Shown: positions 46,871 to 59,323, counted from the first letter of the stretch. The stretch is DNA of 64,000 nt from Cryptomeria japonica (GCF_030272615.1 NC_081411.1:187773949-187837948), one strand, 5' to 3'. Program-made: numbers and translations. The notes: generated by a model not told the origin, from the letters alone.

Positions 46871-47364
46871 AGGGGAAGAGCACCAATGGATAGCATAGTT
46901 CCAATAACCATCACCTTATTGTCATGTTGACCCCCCAATAGCCATCATAGTGAAAACAACATTAATAAATTTGTTCTGTACCAATAGCCGATTATTTTTT
47001 GTAATTAATTGGCCCATTTGTGCACCACTATTGGAACATTTATCCCATTTGTGCACCACTATTGGAACATTTGTGCACCACTATTGGGACATTTGTCAAC
47101 AAGTACTAGCGATTTTTGGTTGACAGTTACTGGAACATCTTTAGTTAGGTATCAAGCAACACTTTGAAATGTGTACTTTTTGACCTTTGTGCGCATAATT
47201 GATTCCACAACGTGTATCGTTACTACCCAGAAGCTAGATCAATAGCTATAGGCAGTTAAGTCGCATATGAAGACAACTAAAAATAAAATAAAAAAATCCA
47301 ATGTACTGTTTAGGATGTGTGGGTGCGTGAAGTTAGATATGACGACTACTGGTGCTCTTCCCCT
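46871..47364. mobile_element. 494-bp non-autonomous TIR element (MITE-like)
   Basis: Perfect 15-bp terminal inverted repeats AGGGGAAGAGCACCA and TGGTGCTCTTCCCCT lie at 46871-46885 and 47350-47364. Both ends sit in ATATATAT, so the target site is AT-rich and the exact duplication length cannot be read. Inside, CATTTGTGCACCACTATTGG occurs in two full copies and one shortened copy (about 47014-47095). There is no transposase frame. The superfamily is unknown. Confidence 0.8.
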
Positions 47365-47427
47365 ATATATATAACTATATATAAATACCAATTTGCATAT
47401 ATAAAAAAAGGTATACTTTGCTGATAT

Positions 47428-47644
47428 TTTTTTTTTGATTGGTAATAGGCCGAAGCCGCGGTATTTTGAATTATTATTATTATTATTATTATGTTTGATT
47501 AGATTGACCCTAGACCTTCCCCATTTTTATGGAAGGCCAAGAGTCACAACTTATAATTCATTTTAGATGTCCTTATTGGGAGTTGAACTTGGGTCTCCAC
47601 AGTGAGAACCCAATGTTTTAACCAGTTAAGCTCAACCCCTTGGA
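47428..47644 (-). mobile_element. tRNA-derived SINE with 15-bp target duplication
   Basis: On the minus strand the element begins near CCAAGGGGTTGAGCTTAACT. A polymerase III box A-like GAGCTTAACTGG lies at 47633-47622 and a box B-like AGTTCAACTCC at 47589-47579. It ends with a (TTA)n stretch, a GCGGCTTCGGCC palindrome, CTATTACCAATC and a poly-A tail. Flanking copies of ATACTTTGCTG(A/T)TAT at 47413-47427 and 47645-47659 form a target duplication with one mismatch. The head resembles plant Au-type SINEs. Confidence 0.85.
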
Positions 47645-47719
47645 ATACTTTGCTGTTATTTTAAATAAATAATAAGTTTCATATTTAAATTGTGAGTATA
47701 TACCCTGTGTATATCTAAA

Positions 47720-47875
47720 AAAATAAATACATATACATATACATATACATGTACATATACATGTATATGTATATATGTATATACATATACATGTATATGT
47801 ATATACATATATACATATACATGTATATGTACATGTATATGTATATGTATATGTATACATATATATTCAATTTAA
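47720..47875. repeat. TACATA/TATATG microsatellite
   Basis: Alternating purine-pyrimidine repeat of ACATAT, ACATGTAT and ATATGT words, largely self-complementary and able to fold back. Long open minus-strand frames here read only Tyr, Ile, Cys, Thr and Met and are not genes. A further (TA)n run lies at 47952-47970. Confidence 0.9.
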
Positions 47876-48059
47876 TAAAATAATATGCTGTTAATTGTTT
47901 TGAGAAACAATGTCTATATTTTATATGTATATATATCCATGCATTTTCTTTTATATATATATATATATATTTAAACTTGTTGTATTTCAAAAATCCGAAT
48001 TAGGGTAAATGTATTATATATATATATGATAAACTAAACAAGAAAAAAAATATCGATTG

Positions 48060-48250
48060 TGCATGTCACTGTTGGGGGTTATACCCTAGCGGTGGTGGGC
48101 TGCAACCCACACAGGTGGGTCGAAGCCTACCTGTGTAGGCCTTGAACCACCCAGGTGGGGGGTGCGATCTGCCAACGGTGTCACCCAAACATGACCCCAC
48201 CATCCCCTCCATACAAACCTTGCAAGCTCCCCTCTGCCCGTGTTTCAAAA
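48060..48250. other. GC-rich island with a hairpin
   Basis: In AT-rich surroundings this stretch is rich in GGGTGG and CCCACC words. ACACAGGTGGG at 48108-48118 and CCTACCTGTGT at about 48126-48136 are complementary except for one pair, with a short loop. No gene is evident; the short minus open frame reflects base composition. Confidence 0.5.
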
Positions 48251-50738
48251 CCTACCGCCACCTAGCTAGTATCGTATCTGCCCATGAGCCGACCCTGCAA
48301 CAAACAAAAGTATGAAATGTGTTAGGGTTTTTCCATCATGATATAAAGATAATAAAAAAAAGAGTATGCTTAATTTTAGGGTTAGTAAAAGAATAAAGTA
48401 TTAAGGGGGAGGGGGAATTCTTTTGAAATTTGAAATGAAGTGAATCAGGGAAAGGCCCATTTATTTTTAAATAAGTAAAATTTTTAATAGGGATCATGTT
48501 AATTTAATAGGGAATTTGTTTTCTAAAGGATTTATGTTTTAATATGGAATTTTTTTAATGGAAATTATTAAATGGATGTTTTATTTTGTAAGGAAGGGGT
48601 ATTTCAATTATAAATGACTATTTAAAATTCTTAATGGAGTAATTTAATTGTAAAGGAATTATTTAAACCTTTAAGAGGATTAGATAGCAATAATGAATGA
48701 TTGGGAAGGAAGGCCCTCTAAAGGTAACAAACAATCCAAAACATGAGAATGGTATCGAAGATCTGGATTTCTGATCACCCTAAGAAGGATGAGAGCATAC
48801 TCTCCTACTCCAATGTCCAACTTGACAAGCAAAGTGAACACATGTTCATTCCATCCTACTTAGCAAACATACTAGGTGCCTAATTAAAAATCACAAACAC
48901 AAAGTTTGGTTGGAATATAAGGCAACCTGCATAATCACTAAGTTAGGAGTTTGATTTGTTTGGTCTTTGACTAGCGAACATGCAAACAATTCATGAGTAG
49001 TTTGTGAAATAATTCTTTGTAAAGCGTTTCACCACAAAGCTACCAACAATGTTAGAGAATCAAGAGAAATGAATCACCATCAAAATTAATCCATAAAAGT
49101 TGTGATTCTTTGTCCTCTTAGATTAATCTATGTGAAATTTATCAAATTTACCACCCTAGATTAATCTAGATAAAATTTGCATAAATGCATGATTAATTTG
49201 CCAAGCTAAATTAATCTAGATGAAGGTTGCATGATTTTGTTTTTGAAAATTTTGACCATTTACAGGAGCATAATTAAAAATGTCATAACTTCCTCAATAT
49301 TTATCCAAATCACAAACCGTAAGATGATCTGGAAAGATAAAAAATGTGATCTAATATACCCAGAAATCATTTATTTTAATTCTGCACGAAATGTTTTACG
49401 TGATCAATTGATTATGACTATTTTTTTAGAAGAAAAATCTGCAATTTCTCCACAAAAAAATCTGTAACTTCACAAAACATTCAAAAAAATACTAGATCCA
49501 AGCATGTTCACATTGGGTTCACCAATTAATATAGATAGGAATCTGGAAATCATCAAAGCAATAGGAATTTAAACTAGTTCAATCACGAAAAATTAAATTG
49601 CAATGACAAATCCTAATTACATTCAATAGAGATGCATAAAAAACAAGACATTCAATTCAAATGCAAACCATCACAAATGTGAATATCTCCTCTAGAATTC
49701 TCCATTGTCCTTCTTTCCCCTTCAAATAGCTTTGTTTTGTGGATCTCACCTTCAAGTGCATAAGTATAATGTGAAAGCAAGATTGACAAGACAAGACGAC
49801 AACATAAGGGTACTAGAAGCATGATTGATTCGACCAGGGATTCAAAAAATGTGATTAATTTGGATCTTTGATTGAAGAAATTCGTCCAATTTATAGACAA
49901 ATTGGAAATATGACAAGATTAGCATGAAGAGATTTGAAAGGAAATTTCAAATCAAGAATGACAAATATGACAAATTATGACAAAATTGACACTTTCTATG
50001 TGAAATTGATTGATTGATAATTATGACAAATTATGACAAATTACTATGCAAGAATTATGACAAGAATTTGAAATAGAAATAGACATTTAGGAATTTAAGA
50101 GAAATTAGAAAATTAGTTAGAAATGATGACTTGGAAATTAGGAAGTTGATGAAAATTAGATAAATTAATTAATAATTTTTCATTCATTAATTAATTTACA
50201 AAAAGAGGAGGAATTAATTAGCCAATTAAATAAATATTTAATTGCAACAAGAAGACTTAGGATAGATAAATAAATTATTTAACCTATAAAGAAAATGGAG
50301 AGAAAATGACAATCAAGATTAAATGAATAAATCATAAAACCTCGAAGATGAATTAGAAATGCAACGACGACAATTAGGTCTTGATGTAGGATCGATTTGA
50401 TCATGATTCTGACTTGATAAAAGACCAATGCTGATAAATGATTTGATTGATAAATGCGCCAATTGACGAGGAACAATGACTAATTGATCCAAATTGACAT
50501 GATTGAGAAGGATGACGATTGATGACAAATTGATCGCAAAATAACAAGATGACGATGTCCAAAATGATGACAAATGAACATGCACATTGATGCAACAGGA
50601 TAAGATCAACCAAAATCATGACTGAAGATTGTTATCGACCAGACCAAATTCGAAAGCAAGACAAATGAAGAATGTAGAAGAATGACTCGATGCTCGCAAA
50701 TGATAAAGACCAAGTGTGTAACATAGGAGAAATGTTAA
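48251..50738. other. Unclassified AT-rich sequence upstream of Gyp-D
   Basis: No conserved frame is visible. 49080-49220 repeats ATTAATCTAGATGAAATTTG-like words. 49930-50070 has a cluster of ATGACAAATT direct repeats. 50360-50700 repeats GATGAC/AATTGAT words. It could be old element debris that received Gyp-D. Confidence 0.35.
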
Positions 50739-51079
50739 TGTGATGCAAAAACCCTGAAATAAGGCAATGCGCCAATGTTAAAATACGACTCTGCAAGTGT
50801 TGACCAGTTTTAGACGTCTATAGGGAATTATTGTATATGTTAAATAATTAAAATATAATTAATTAATTAATTAATTAATCACTTGCGAAAAGTTCTAAGC
50901 CTTCTAATTAAAAAAATTAAATTACTATTCATATAGAGACCCATTCTTACTGACACTTAAGATATTTTTTAGTGAAATTAACTAAGTTATCACATCTTAT
51001 TGAACGTAGATTACAAGTAATTTAGTGTTTTTAAAAAAAAATTGTTGTTGCGTTTTTGCCCAAAATTTTGGGCATCACA
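50739..51079 (+). repeat. Gyp-D 5' LTR (341 bp)
   Basis: TGTGATGC at the left end mirrors GCATCACA at the right end exactly. An (AATT)n stretch lies at 50852-50877. The PBS follows after three bases. Confidence 0.75.
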
Positions 51080-51082
51080 TTT

Positions 51083-51094
51083 TGGTATTAGAGC
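51083..51094 (+). promoter_or_regulatory. Gyp-D primer binding site
   Basis: TGGTATTAGAGC differs by one base (C to T) from the initiator tRNA-Met-type site TGGTATCAGAGC. Confidence 0.85.
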
Positions 51095-51193
51095 AACGTT
51101 TCCAACACTAGGAACCTTTCTCCATTACGTTTCCCTTAAATTTTTTTTTATTTTTTAAATTATTTATTTATTTTATTTTATTACTTGTGTAGG

Positions 51194-52705
51194 ATGCCTC
51201 TGACTATACGACAAGCTCGTAGATGTGGTAGGGGTCCTAGATGTGCTCACATGGCACACAAAGACGTTGTGCAGGAAGAGTCAGTTCTGGAGGGGAATCA
51301 GGAAGCTCCTCCCCAACATCCTATTGACCCTAACTGAGTCATTTTTATTGCACTTCAGAACCTGAAAGGGATAGTACAAGATAGACTACCATCAACAGGT
51401 CATTAGGCAGAACGATAGGTTTCTAAGAGTTATAGATCAACTGCTAGGGAATGGAGTAGGAATCCACCTTCTAGCCATATAGAGGGACAGGTTGAGCATG
51501 AGCTTGAGTCCATTCACCAACTTGAGCCACCTCCTATTATAGCACTTTTGATTGTAGAGAGAGCACCCCATGATCTCCAGGATCAGATCAGAGAGTTTTT
51601 ATGCCTACAACCACCATCATTTGCAGGATCTGCCAATGGGGTAGAGGCTGAGTCTTGAATTTTGAGCCTAGAGAGGTGCTTTGGATTGTGTCCCTATGAG
51701 ACTAATATAAAATCATGGTTTTGTTTTCTACTTTTGAGAGGGACAACTTCCACATGTTGGAGGCAAGAGGAGTATAAGAATGACATAGTTATTGACACCA
51801 TCACTTGGGGCACCTTGTTAGAGAGGTTCAGGGATAGATACTTGTCAGAGCACTTAAGGAGGCACTGGATTGATGAGTTTCATATCCATCACTAGATGAG
51901 ACTCTCAGTGTCACAATATGAGAGTAAGCTCTTCAAGATCCTATCGTATATAGATTAGATGAAGGATGAGAAACTATTAGTGAACCATTTTATCAGAGGG
52001 CTAAATGTCGGGATAGCAGGACCAGTTCGCATGGCATCTCTAGGAATTCTTCAGGTTGCCATGGAGAAAGCCTTATTATCAGAGGAGATTCAGGGTAAAC
52101 CTTAGGAGTCATGAGATCGGTTTCAGAACTGAAACCCTTCACCTTAGTCATTCAGGTTTTAGAAACCCCACTGAAAGGACAATCAAAGACATTCTTCTAT
52201 GTCCTAAAAACTCCCTCACCCTCAGCAACAGTCTTAGTGCAATCAGTGGCAAAGGCCTCCATAGAGACAATAGGGCTTTAAGCCCAAGAAGTGGCAGACA
52301 AATGGTCCTACACGTGATTAAGGACCATAGGTTCCATACAGACCTCTGACTCAAACTCAATAGTCCACCAGGGGTGGTTACCGTGGATCTAGCAAGACAT
52401 GAGGGCAACAATATTCTAGGCCATAGGGTGTTTAGATTCAGACACATGGTTCTTTCTTTACTTGTGGAGCCATGGGACACATGGTGAGAGAGTGCCTATA
52501 GGGACAGATGGCAAGTAGTCAGTATATGGAAGGAGCACAAACCTACAGTTGGGGACATGGGTAGGTCCCATAGAGTTTTCATAGTAATTGACAACTGCTA
52601 AGATAAGCATCAGGCCAGACTTATAGAGGCTACATGTATGATTAGAGGTAGTAGTGTTACTATCCTATTTGATTCAGAATGTGAGGCCCTACCTCAAGCT
52701 ATCAT
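51194..52705 (+). pseudogene. gag: Gyp-D gag and start of protease (broken)
   Basis: ATG at 51194 (MPLTIRQARRCGRGPR) gives a basic N-terminus. The gag core lies at about 51600-52070: PPSFAGSANGVEAES, TWGTLLERFRDRYLSEHLRR, VNHFIRGLNVGIAGPVRM. A zinc knuckle, FFTCGAMGHMVREC, lies at about 52450-52491 with its first Cys lost. The protease start reads ILFDSECEA at about 52664-52690, with Glu-Cys where Gly-Ala is expected, so the catalytic loop is damaged. Stops and frameshifts are frequent between 52090 and 52440. The sequence is related to Gyp-1 gag but clearly diverged. Confidence 0.82.
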
Positions 52706-53705
52706 AGTGTTGGTGTCCAAAACCATAGATTGGAAAACTTAAGGGTTTGCCAAATCCTCAAATAATCCAACTAGCCTTGGCCAATGACTAGGGATGGTCA
52801 AAGACCAAATCCCTCTACACTTAAGGCTCCACTAAACCTAGGTTGGTATACCTCTTCCTCTCAAGCACAAAAGAGATTATTTAAATTGGATTTAATCCTT
52901 TAAGCAAATTAAAAAAGCTGGCAAATTGTTGTTCTACAATTATGCTTGATTATGTGCTTTAAGTGAATGCCTTTGAAAAGAAATGAAAATGATTATGATA
53001 GTATAATGAGAATAAGGATGCTTTCAGAACTTAAAAAAAATATGTAAAGATCAGTTCATATAGAATTTAGGAAGAATTTTTCTCTATCAAGGACCTTGAA
53101 TGCATGGCCAACCAAGACCTTAAAAGATAAATAACAGACTAGTGCCTATATCCTGGGGTATTTATGACACTTTGCGGACAAAAATATTATCAAATCCCGA
53201 GATAATATTAATCATCAACTATGAAGGTTTCAATATCTGTTACACAGCAATGAAAAACCCAATCTCACACTTAATGGAACAACATGTGATGGCACATCAT
53301 AGCAAATTATATGACATATTTATCAAGAGGACAAAGACAACTCATCAACACAGAAGTATGAACAATACTTAGAAAAAGAAACAATGAACCTTCATATGTT
53401 AATCCTTAAGAGATGATTGCATACATAAGTTGCACTTGAAATACTCCATTACAGTCTGTTTGCATAAAAAGGATACTTCTTCATTCTATAGACTTCCCTG
53501 ATTAATATAACTTGCAGTCTTTCTAGGCAGTATGTTTTTTTTGAATCCTCGATGCCCTTTTCATACAAAATGACTCATTATAAATACATATACTAAGACA
53601 TATGAATGAAAGGATATGTCCTTTCATTATCCCAGACAACTAACTGAACAATAACCAAATAGCCTAACTAAAACATCAATTACATTACAAAAACTAAACA
53701 ATGAA
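52706..53705. other. Unclassified 1 kb between Gyp-D and a minus-strand ORF
   Basis: AT-rich, with no gene seen. It begins abruptly after the Gyp-D protease and lies just downstream of the stop of the minus-strand ORF at 53706, so it could be a 3' untranslated region or LTR of that element. I cannot find paired ends to prove it. Confidence 0.35.
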
Positions 53706-54413
53706 CTAAGACTTTCGATCCAACCGCTGCTCATACTGTTGGATATGCTGCAAATAGCCCGCATCTTTGTAGGTTGTAGCATTGAATATTGCATCCCTGG
53801 CTGTGTTCTTGATCATGTATAAGTTCTCAAATTGGTCAGCCATGTCATTCATATCAAGAATTTTCTTTTTGGCAATGGCTTGGGCTACACTAAGTAAAGA
53901 CTTACACTCAAAAAGCCATACGGTCTTATCCTTATTTGCACCTGCATCATCTACCAAATGGAAAACCCCATGCTGAACAATTTGTTGGCACTCATCAAAT
54001 TTAGATTTCAATTCCTTTGTGAATTCATCATGTGTGACAAGAAAACCCTAAACCTTCTTCTTTATCTTTTCCCTAGTCGATGCATCTTGTAACAACAGGT
54101 TATGTCTATGTCAAATTCTGGTGTTTGAAACCATATTGTCCATGTTCCTTTGATATACTTCCCAAAATTCATCCAATGCCTTCTACACATTGCCATATCT
54201 TTTACTCATCAAAACACAAGCAGTATCAGCCCTGATGCTCTTCATCTCCCTCTTCAACTTAGTGTGCTAATAAGAAAATTTTTCAAATTTCTTCTTCCAT
54301 TGGCCTCCTGAATCAGTAATTTGAAGCATCGGATGCCCACTCCTCTTAAGATTTTCCTCATATAGAGTCTTATATTTATTTTTCTCTGCTATCTCATGTT
54401 TCATCTGAGCCTT
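53706..54413 (-). pseudogene. C-terminal part of an unrecognised protein, 5'-truncated by Tat-C
   Basis: The minus strand can be read for about 235 codons with four stops. It starts near AQMKHEIAEKNKYKTLYEEN, passes KKKFEKF and LKREMKSIRADTACVLMSK, and ends YLQHIQQYEQRLDRKS followed by TAG at 53706. The last 100 codons are open. It is Lys/Glu-rich with helical, partly coiled-coil character (AQAIAKKKILDMNDMADQFE). I recognise no domain. It could be the second ORF of a non-autonomous element, as in Cop-B, but I see no sequence match between the two. Confidence 0.45.
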
Positions 54414-54801
54414 ATAACAATCTAGAAGACAACAAAGCTAAGTCCTTTTTCTCCAATCCTCGTAGAAAATTCACAAACATTGGAGAATATTTAGAATCAG
54501 CTCTAAAATCTTTACTTGCTAATAAATTGATTGTTTTACTAGAAACAAGAAATTATGAACCACCAGTCAAGCCCAATTGGTGGAATGACAATCATTTTCG
54601 CAACTATCATCAGAATAAAGGACACCTAACAAATGATTGTCAGAGATTGAAACACCTTATCCAAGATCTAATCGATAATGGAACCATTACAGTGGATAGC
54701 CATAAAACAAATGAATCACACTTGGCTTTCAAAACTCCACACCCAAATTATGACAAAGGCGAATCCTCCCAATTAAAAGATGAAAAGGAAAAACCAAAGT
54801 G
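54414..54801 (+). pseudogene. gag: Tat-C gag C-terminal part with zinc knuckle
   Basis: Only the end of gag remains, from about the codons for SFFSNPRRKFTNIGEYLESA through the knuckle RNYHQNKGHLTNDC. The first knuckle Cys (Tat-A CNYH) has become Arg here, so this finger is broken. LKHLIQDLIDNGTI follows. The left end joins the unrecognised minus-strand ORF without a visible target duplication. Confidence 0.85.
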
Positions 54802-56062
54802 AATTACACTTATACATACAATGATGTGGTAAATGTAATCATTGTTAATGAAAATTCATCTTCAGAACCAATCAATGTTATCACAAGAAGCAAAGCAAAG
54901 GTTACCTTTCCAGGTGTAGCAAAAGATCCAACACCCAATCCACAACAATACAATTTAGTAGAGCAATTACAATGAATGCCTGCTCAAATATCAATTCTAG
55001 AACTTCTCAAGATTTTATCTATGCATAAGGACATTTTGGAAAAATATTTAGTGGAAACAACAGTTTCAAAAGATTTGGATATAAATCAGTTCCAAAATAT
55101 GGTAGGACACCTCATTGCTCCTCATTGCTTATCATTTTTATGAAAATGATGACGCATCCTCGCAACATCCTCACAATGCTCCCTTACATGTTGAAGTCTT
55201 CATAAATAAAACTCATGTCAAATGTGTGCTCATAGATGGAGGAGATGGCTTAAACATTTGTGCATTAAGTTTGATAAAAGCTTTGGGATATTCAGAGAAT
55301 GCAATAGACCTGAAAAAGAAAATAACCATCAAGGCTTATGATGAAGCAGAACGTTCTTCTAAAGGAACTGTTGTGCTACCAATAAGGATAGGACCTATGG
55401 AAAAAGATACATTGTGTCAAGTTTTAGATTTGAACCTCTCTTACAACATTCTTCTAGGAAGGCCATGGATTCACAAGATGCAAGCAGTTCCCTCTACATA
55501 TCATCAATGTGTAAAATTTCCTCATGAAGGAAAAGAGATCACTATAATTGCATATTCCAGTCAATATTGCAACAATTTGAAGCCAACACAAGATATGAGA
55601 GTTCCACATAACAGAGAATCAATATATCCTACTAAAGAAATTCAAGAAAAGTTATGGGAAACTTTTGAAGAAAAGCTCAAGTTAAATGATGAAGGAATGG
55701 GAAAGTATTCTTTGCAAAATTTTCCACTTTCCCCTAAGTCATATGGTAAACCTACAGATATTCAATCCAAGGTATTAGGAAAATCAAAACATATGTTTAA
55801 AGGAACCTTTGTTAGTGTTGGAACTCTTGAAGAAGAAAATGAATACAAAGACATTCTTGGTTGGTTGTACAAGGATGAAGATAAAACTATAGCGACATCA
55901 ACAGAAGTCAATATTCCCATAAAATAATATGGCAAAGGATATGAAGGAAAAAGACCAATTGGTAAGAAACATCGAGGTATTTCAGAACCCATTTGTCCAC
56001 ACTCACAATCCACATAAGATAAATCCAGGCTAGGATATCTGAAGTCTAATCAAAAGCAATAG
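54802..56062 (+). pseudogene. pol: Tat-C protease region
   Basis: It has the same organisation as in Tat-A: linker with shared TGA at 54973-54975, catalytic loop VLIDGGDGLNI (Asp at 55235-55237), NILLGRPWIH, and shared TAG at 56060-56062. A 12-base insertion relative to Tat-A near 55155 duplicates the CCTCGCAACAT words. A private TAA at 55925-55927 replaces the CAA of Tat-A. Confidence 0.85.
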
Positions 56063-57190
56063 AATTATCAACAACAAAAATGGAGAAAGAAATCAGTTTC
56101 TAAAGACGAAAATTGGCAAGAAAAGCTACATCAAACAGCAAAAACAATAACCAATAAACAAAAGAAGCAAGAAGAACATGAAAAGAAAGAGGAGGAAATC
56201 ATCATCCAGGGTGAAGAAAAATCTTGTCAACAAGTTCAAAAAATACAGACAAAGGCAAAATCTTCACAAGATATTCCAGAAGCAGTAAAAATAGAGATGG
56301 CAGAAATCAAAGAACTCTTTGCACCATATGACATTCCAGTATGGTATAGTGGAGTAATCTTGGATCAGGATTCAGAAACAGACTCTAATGAATACGAATG
56401 GAGTCCAAATGTCTTATCCACTACATCAAGTAAAGGACATAATGAAGATAAAGTAGCTATCATGAAAGAAGACTTGTCTATAGCAGAACAAAAGATGAAG
56501 TTAGAAAGAAGGCAAGAAAAACTCAGAATCCAGAGAAAAGAGGCATATGCAAAAAGGAAAGGAAATGACAAAGATAGAGAAGCAATGACACAGAAAGTGC
56601 AAACAAGGATCAGATATGGAAGAACCATGGGAGAACTAAGAGATAGTCAAGTTGGACTAACTATTAGTCCAGAAGAAGTTGAGTTTGAAAGGAGAAAAAA
56701 TCTATTAAAAGAATCTACTTCATCACGTTCACAAATATGTCAACTTCTAAATGAAAATGAGGTTAATCAAGAAGGAATTTGCAGTATCAAAGATGTGCAT
56801 GTGGATATAATCCATTTGTTTAAGGGAAAAACATAAATTGAAGGACCACTTGAGTGTGAACTACAAAATGCTAATATTAATCTTGTTAAGACTAATTCAA
56901 AAACGCTTGAGAAAGACCATTCTCAAAAACATTTAATCTATGACAATACCTATTCTACACCAAGCTATGATCATTATGTCATGAACATTGAAACACCTAA
57001 TGATGATAGTGGTTATGATTTACCCCTTTTTCATCCTGAACTAATTGATTGGGATAATTTAGACAACCTTGAACTAAATGTCTTTTCCAATGATCATGAC
57101 TTAGCTGTGTACCTTAACATTGTTGAACCCATCCATCCTAAGATATCTTCCATTGCAGAATCAAGTGATGTTTCTCATAGTCAGGAGAAT
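56063..57190 (+). pseudogene. Tat-C pol linker between protease and RT
   Basis: A charged coiled-coil-like linker with QKMKLERRQEKLRIQRKEAY and the acidic YDLPLFHPELIDW segment. It is open from 56297 to 56836 and from 56981 on. It is better preserved than in Tat-A, where extra stops interrupt it. Confidence 0.65.
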
Positions 57191-58663
57191 GCCAAACTTT
57201 CGAGTCACAAAAATGAAATAAAACAAGGAAAGAGACCTATTGTTGAAAACCATTTCATGGCAACATTAGATCAATCAAAAGATAAAGCAAAGGGCATATT
57301 TGATGGTGTAAAACTCCTAGAGGCACCAGAAGATGGAAAGTTTGACATTTTTCCTGCATATTTTCAAGAGAGATCTACTATCCTAATGAAACCAATAGAA
57401 GCAGTAAACATTGATACATCAAAGGATGCTAAAATACTTCATTTTTTTGCCTCGTTATCAGAAAAAGAGAGGAAAGAATACATGGAATTCTTTAAGCAAA
57501 GACAAATAAATTTTACTTGGTCTTATGCAGATATGCTAGGACTTAACCCAGATCTTATCATGCATCATCTTAATGTGGATTTAAAAGAAAAACTTGTTAA
57601 GAAGAAGCTAAGAAAGATGCATACGCATATTGCTCTCCTTGTCAAAACTGAGGTCAAGAAACTATTAGAAGTGGGTTTCATAAGACCAATTGCTTATCCA
57701 AAATGGGTCTCAAGTATTGTACTAGTATCAAAACTAGATAAGAGCATAAGAGTATACACAGATTTTAGAGATCTGAATAAAGCATGTCCAAAAGATGATT
57801 TCCCATTACCAAACATTGATATCATATTGGAATTATTAGTAGGCCATGAGATGTTTTCATTAATGGATGGCTTCTCAAGATATAATCAAATAAGAATTGC
57901 ACCTAAAGATCAAGAGAAAACATCTTTCACCTATGTGTGGGGAACATATTGCTAGAATGTTATGCCATTTGGGCTTAAGAATGCAGGAGCGACTTATCAA
58001 AGGGCTATGATGACAATTTTTCATGACATGATGCATACATTCATGGAAGATTATGTCAATGACATACTTGTAAAATCTCACACAAGAAAAGAACATTTGA
58101 AAATTTTAAGCAAGATTTTGGTCAGGCTGGAAAGATATCAATTGAGATTAAATCCAAAGAAATGTGCAATTGGAGTAACCTCTGGAAAGCTCCTTGGATA
58201 CGTTATATCAGCTCACGGCATTGAAGTAGATCCTGGGAAAGTTAAAGCTATCATGTAGATGGAGTCACCCAAAAACATAAGTCAATTACGATCTTTACAA
58301 GGAAGGTTGCAATCAATTAGGAGATTTGTTTCTCAATTGGCCCATAGATGTCTTCCATTTACCCATCTTTTACATAAAATTTTTCCATTCAAATGGGCTA
58401 TAAAATGCGAAGAAGCTTTCTTGCAAATAAAAGAATATCTTATGAGTCCTCCAGTACTGATATCACCAACCAAGGGGAAACCATTGTTACTCTATGTCTC
58501 AGCAACAAGTGTATCATTAGGTGCTCTCCTAGCTCAACACGATGATGAAGGAAAGGAAAGAGTAGTTTATTATATCAGCAGAACGCTTGTTGGCTATGAG
58601 TTAAATTATTCCTTAATTGAAAAGATATGTCTGGCAATTGTATTTGCAACCCAGAAGTGGTGA
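57191..58663 (+). pseudogene. pol: Tat-C reverse transcriptase and first RNase H
   Basis: The frame is open from 56981 to the shared TAG at 57953-57955 inside the palm (WGTYC-stop-NVMPFGL). It continues through FGLKNAGATYQRAM to the catalytic box, again YVNDILVKS (Asn codon 58058-58060). A private TAG occurs at 58256-58258. The RNase H segment is open to the shared TGA at 58661-58663. RDLNK and LMDGFSRYNQI motifs are intact, so this copy is the more complete of the two across the fingers and palm. Confidence 0.92.
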
Positions 58664-59323
58664 CATTATATGTTGATTCGTTCTATAAAACTAATAGCAA
58701 AGATAGATCCTCTCAAATATCTATTGAGCAAGACAACATTGACAAGGAGACTAGCCAAATGGATTATGATACTAAGTGAATTTGACATAGAATATGTTGA
58801 CCAGAAAGCTATCAAGGGACAACTTATCACTGATCAATTGGCTGATGCACCTTTACACAATAACATGCCTTTGCACATTGAATTTCCTGATGCAGATATC
58901 TTGACAGTAAGTAAAAAAATTTTGGAATTGTACTTTGATGGTTCTTATACCCAATATGGTTCAGGCATAGGAATCATTTTCATCAAACCTCAAGGACACA
59001 CAATTCCGAAATCGTATAGACTGCGATTTCCATGCACCAATAATACTGGAGAGTATGAAGCATTGGCTATAGGGCTTAAAATGGCCATTGAATGGAATGT
59101 CAAAGAACTACATGTCTATGGTGATTCACAACTTGTCATAAATCAAATAAATGATGACTATCAAACAAAGGATGATAAGCTTATGCCATACAAATGGCTG
59201 ATAGAGGAATTTAAAGGACACTTTAAAGAAATCACATTCACCCAGATTCCCAGAAATGAGAATAAAGCAGTAGATGTGATGGCTACAATAGCATCTCTCT
59301 TGCAAAATAAAGAGAATCAATAG
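58664..59323 (+). pseudogene. pol: Tat-C second RNase H domain (open frame)
   Basis: 217 codons are uninterrupted up to the shared TAG at 59321-59323. LYFDGSYTQYGSG, NNTGEYEALAIGL and VYGDSQLVINQIN retain the acidic residues. The last site reads NKAVDVMAT, with the Asp kept. This is the best-preserved domain of the family in this window. Confidence 0.9.

Larger units (their letters stand above)
50739..52705 (+). mobile_element. Gyp-D: 5' end of a Ty3/gypsy element
   Basis: A 341-bp LTR with TGTGATGC and GCATCACA ends is followed by a PBS, gag from 51194 and the first part of the protease. The sequence then changes to unrelated DNA near 52705. It is the same broad gypsy type as Gyp-1, in the opposite orientation. 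Frames are broken. No 3' LTR is present in the window. Confidence 0.8.

Noticed and set aside
47579-47633. Possible tRNA gene
   Set aside because: Box A and box B are degenerate, there is no cloverleaf acceptor pairing, and a poly-A tail with target duplication shows it is a SINE.
47618-47990. Two minus-strand open frames rich in Tyr, Ile, Cys and Thr
   Set aside because: They are translations of the TACATA/TATATG microsatellite with no domain.
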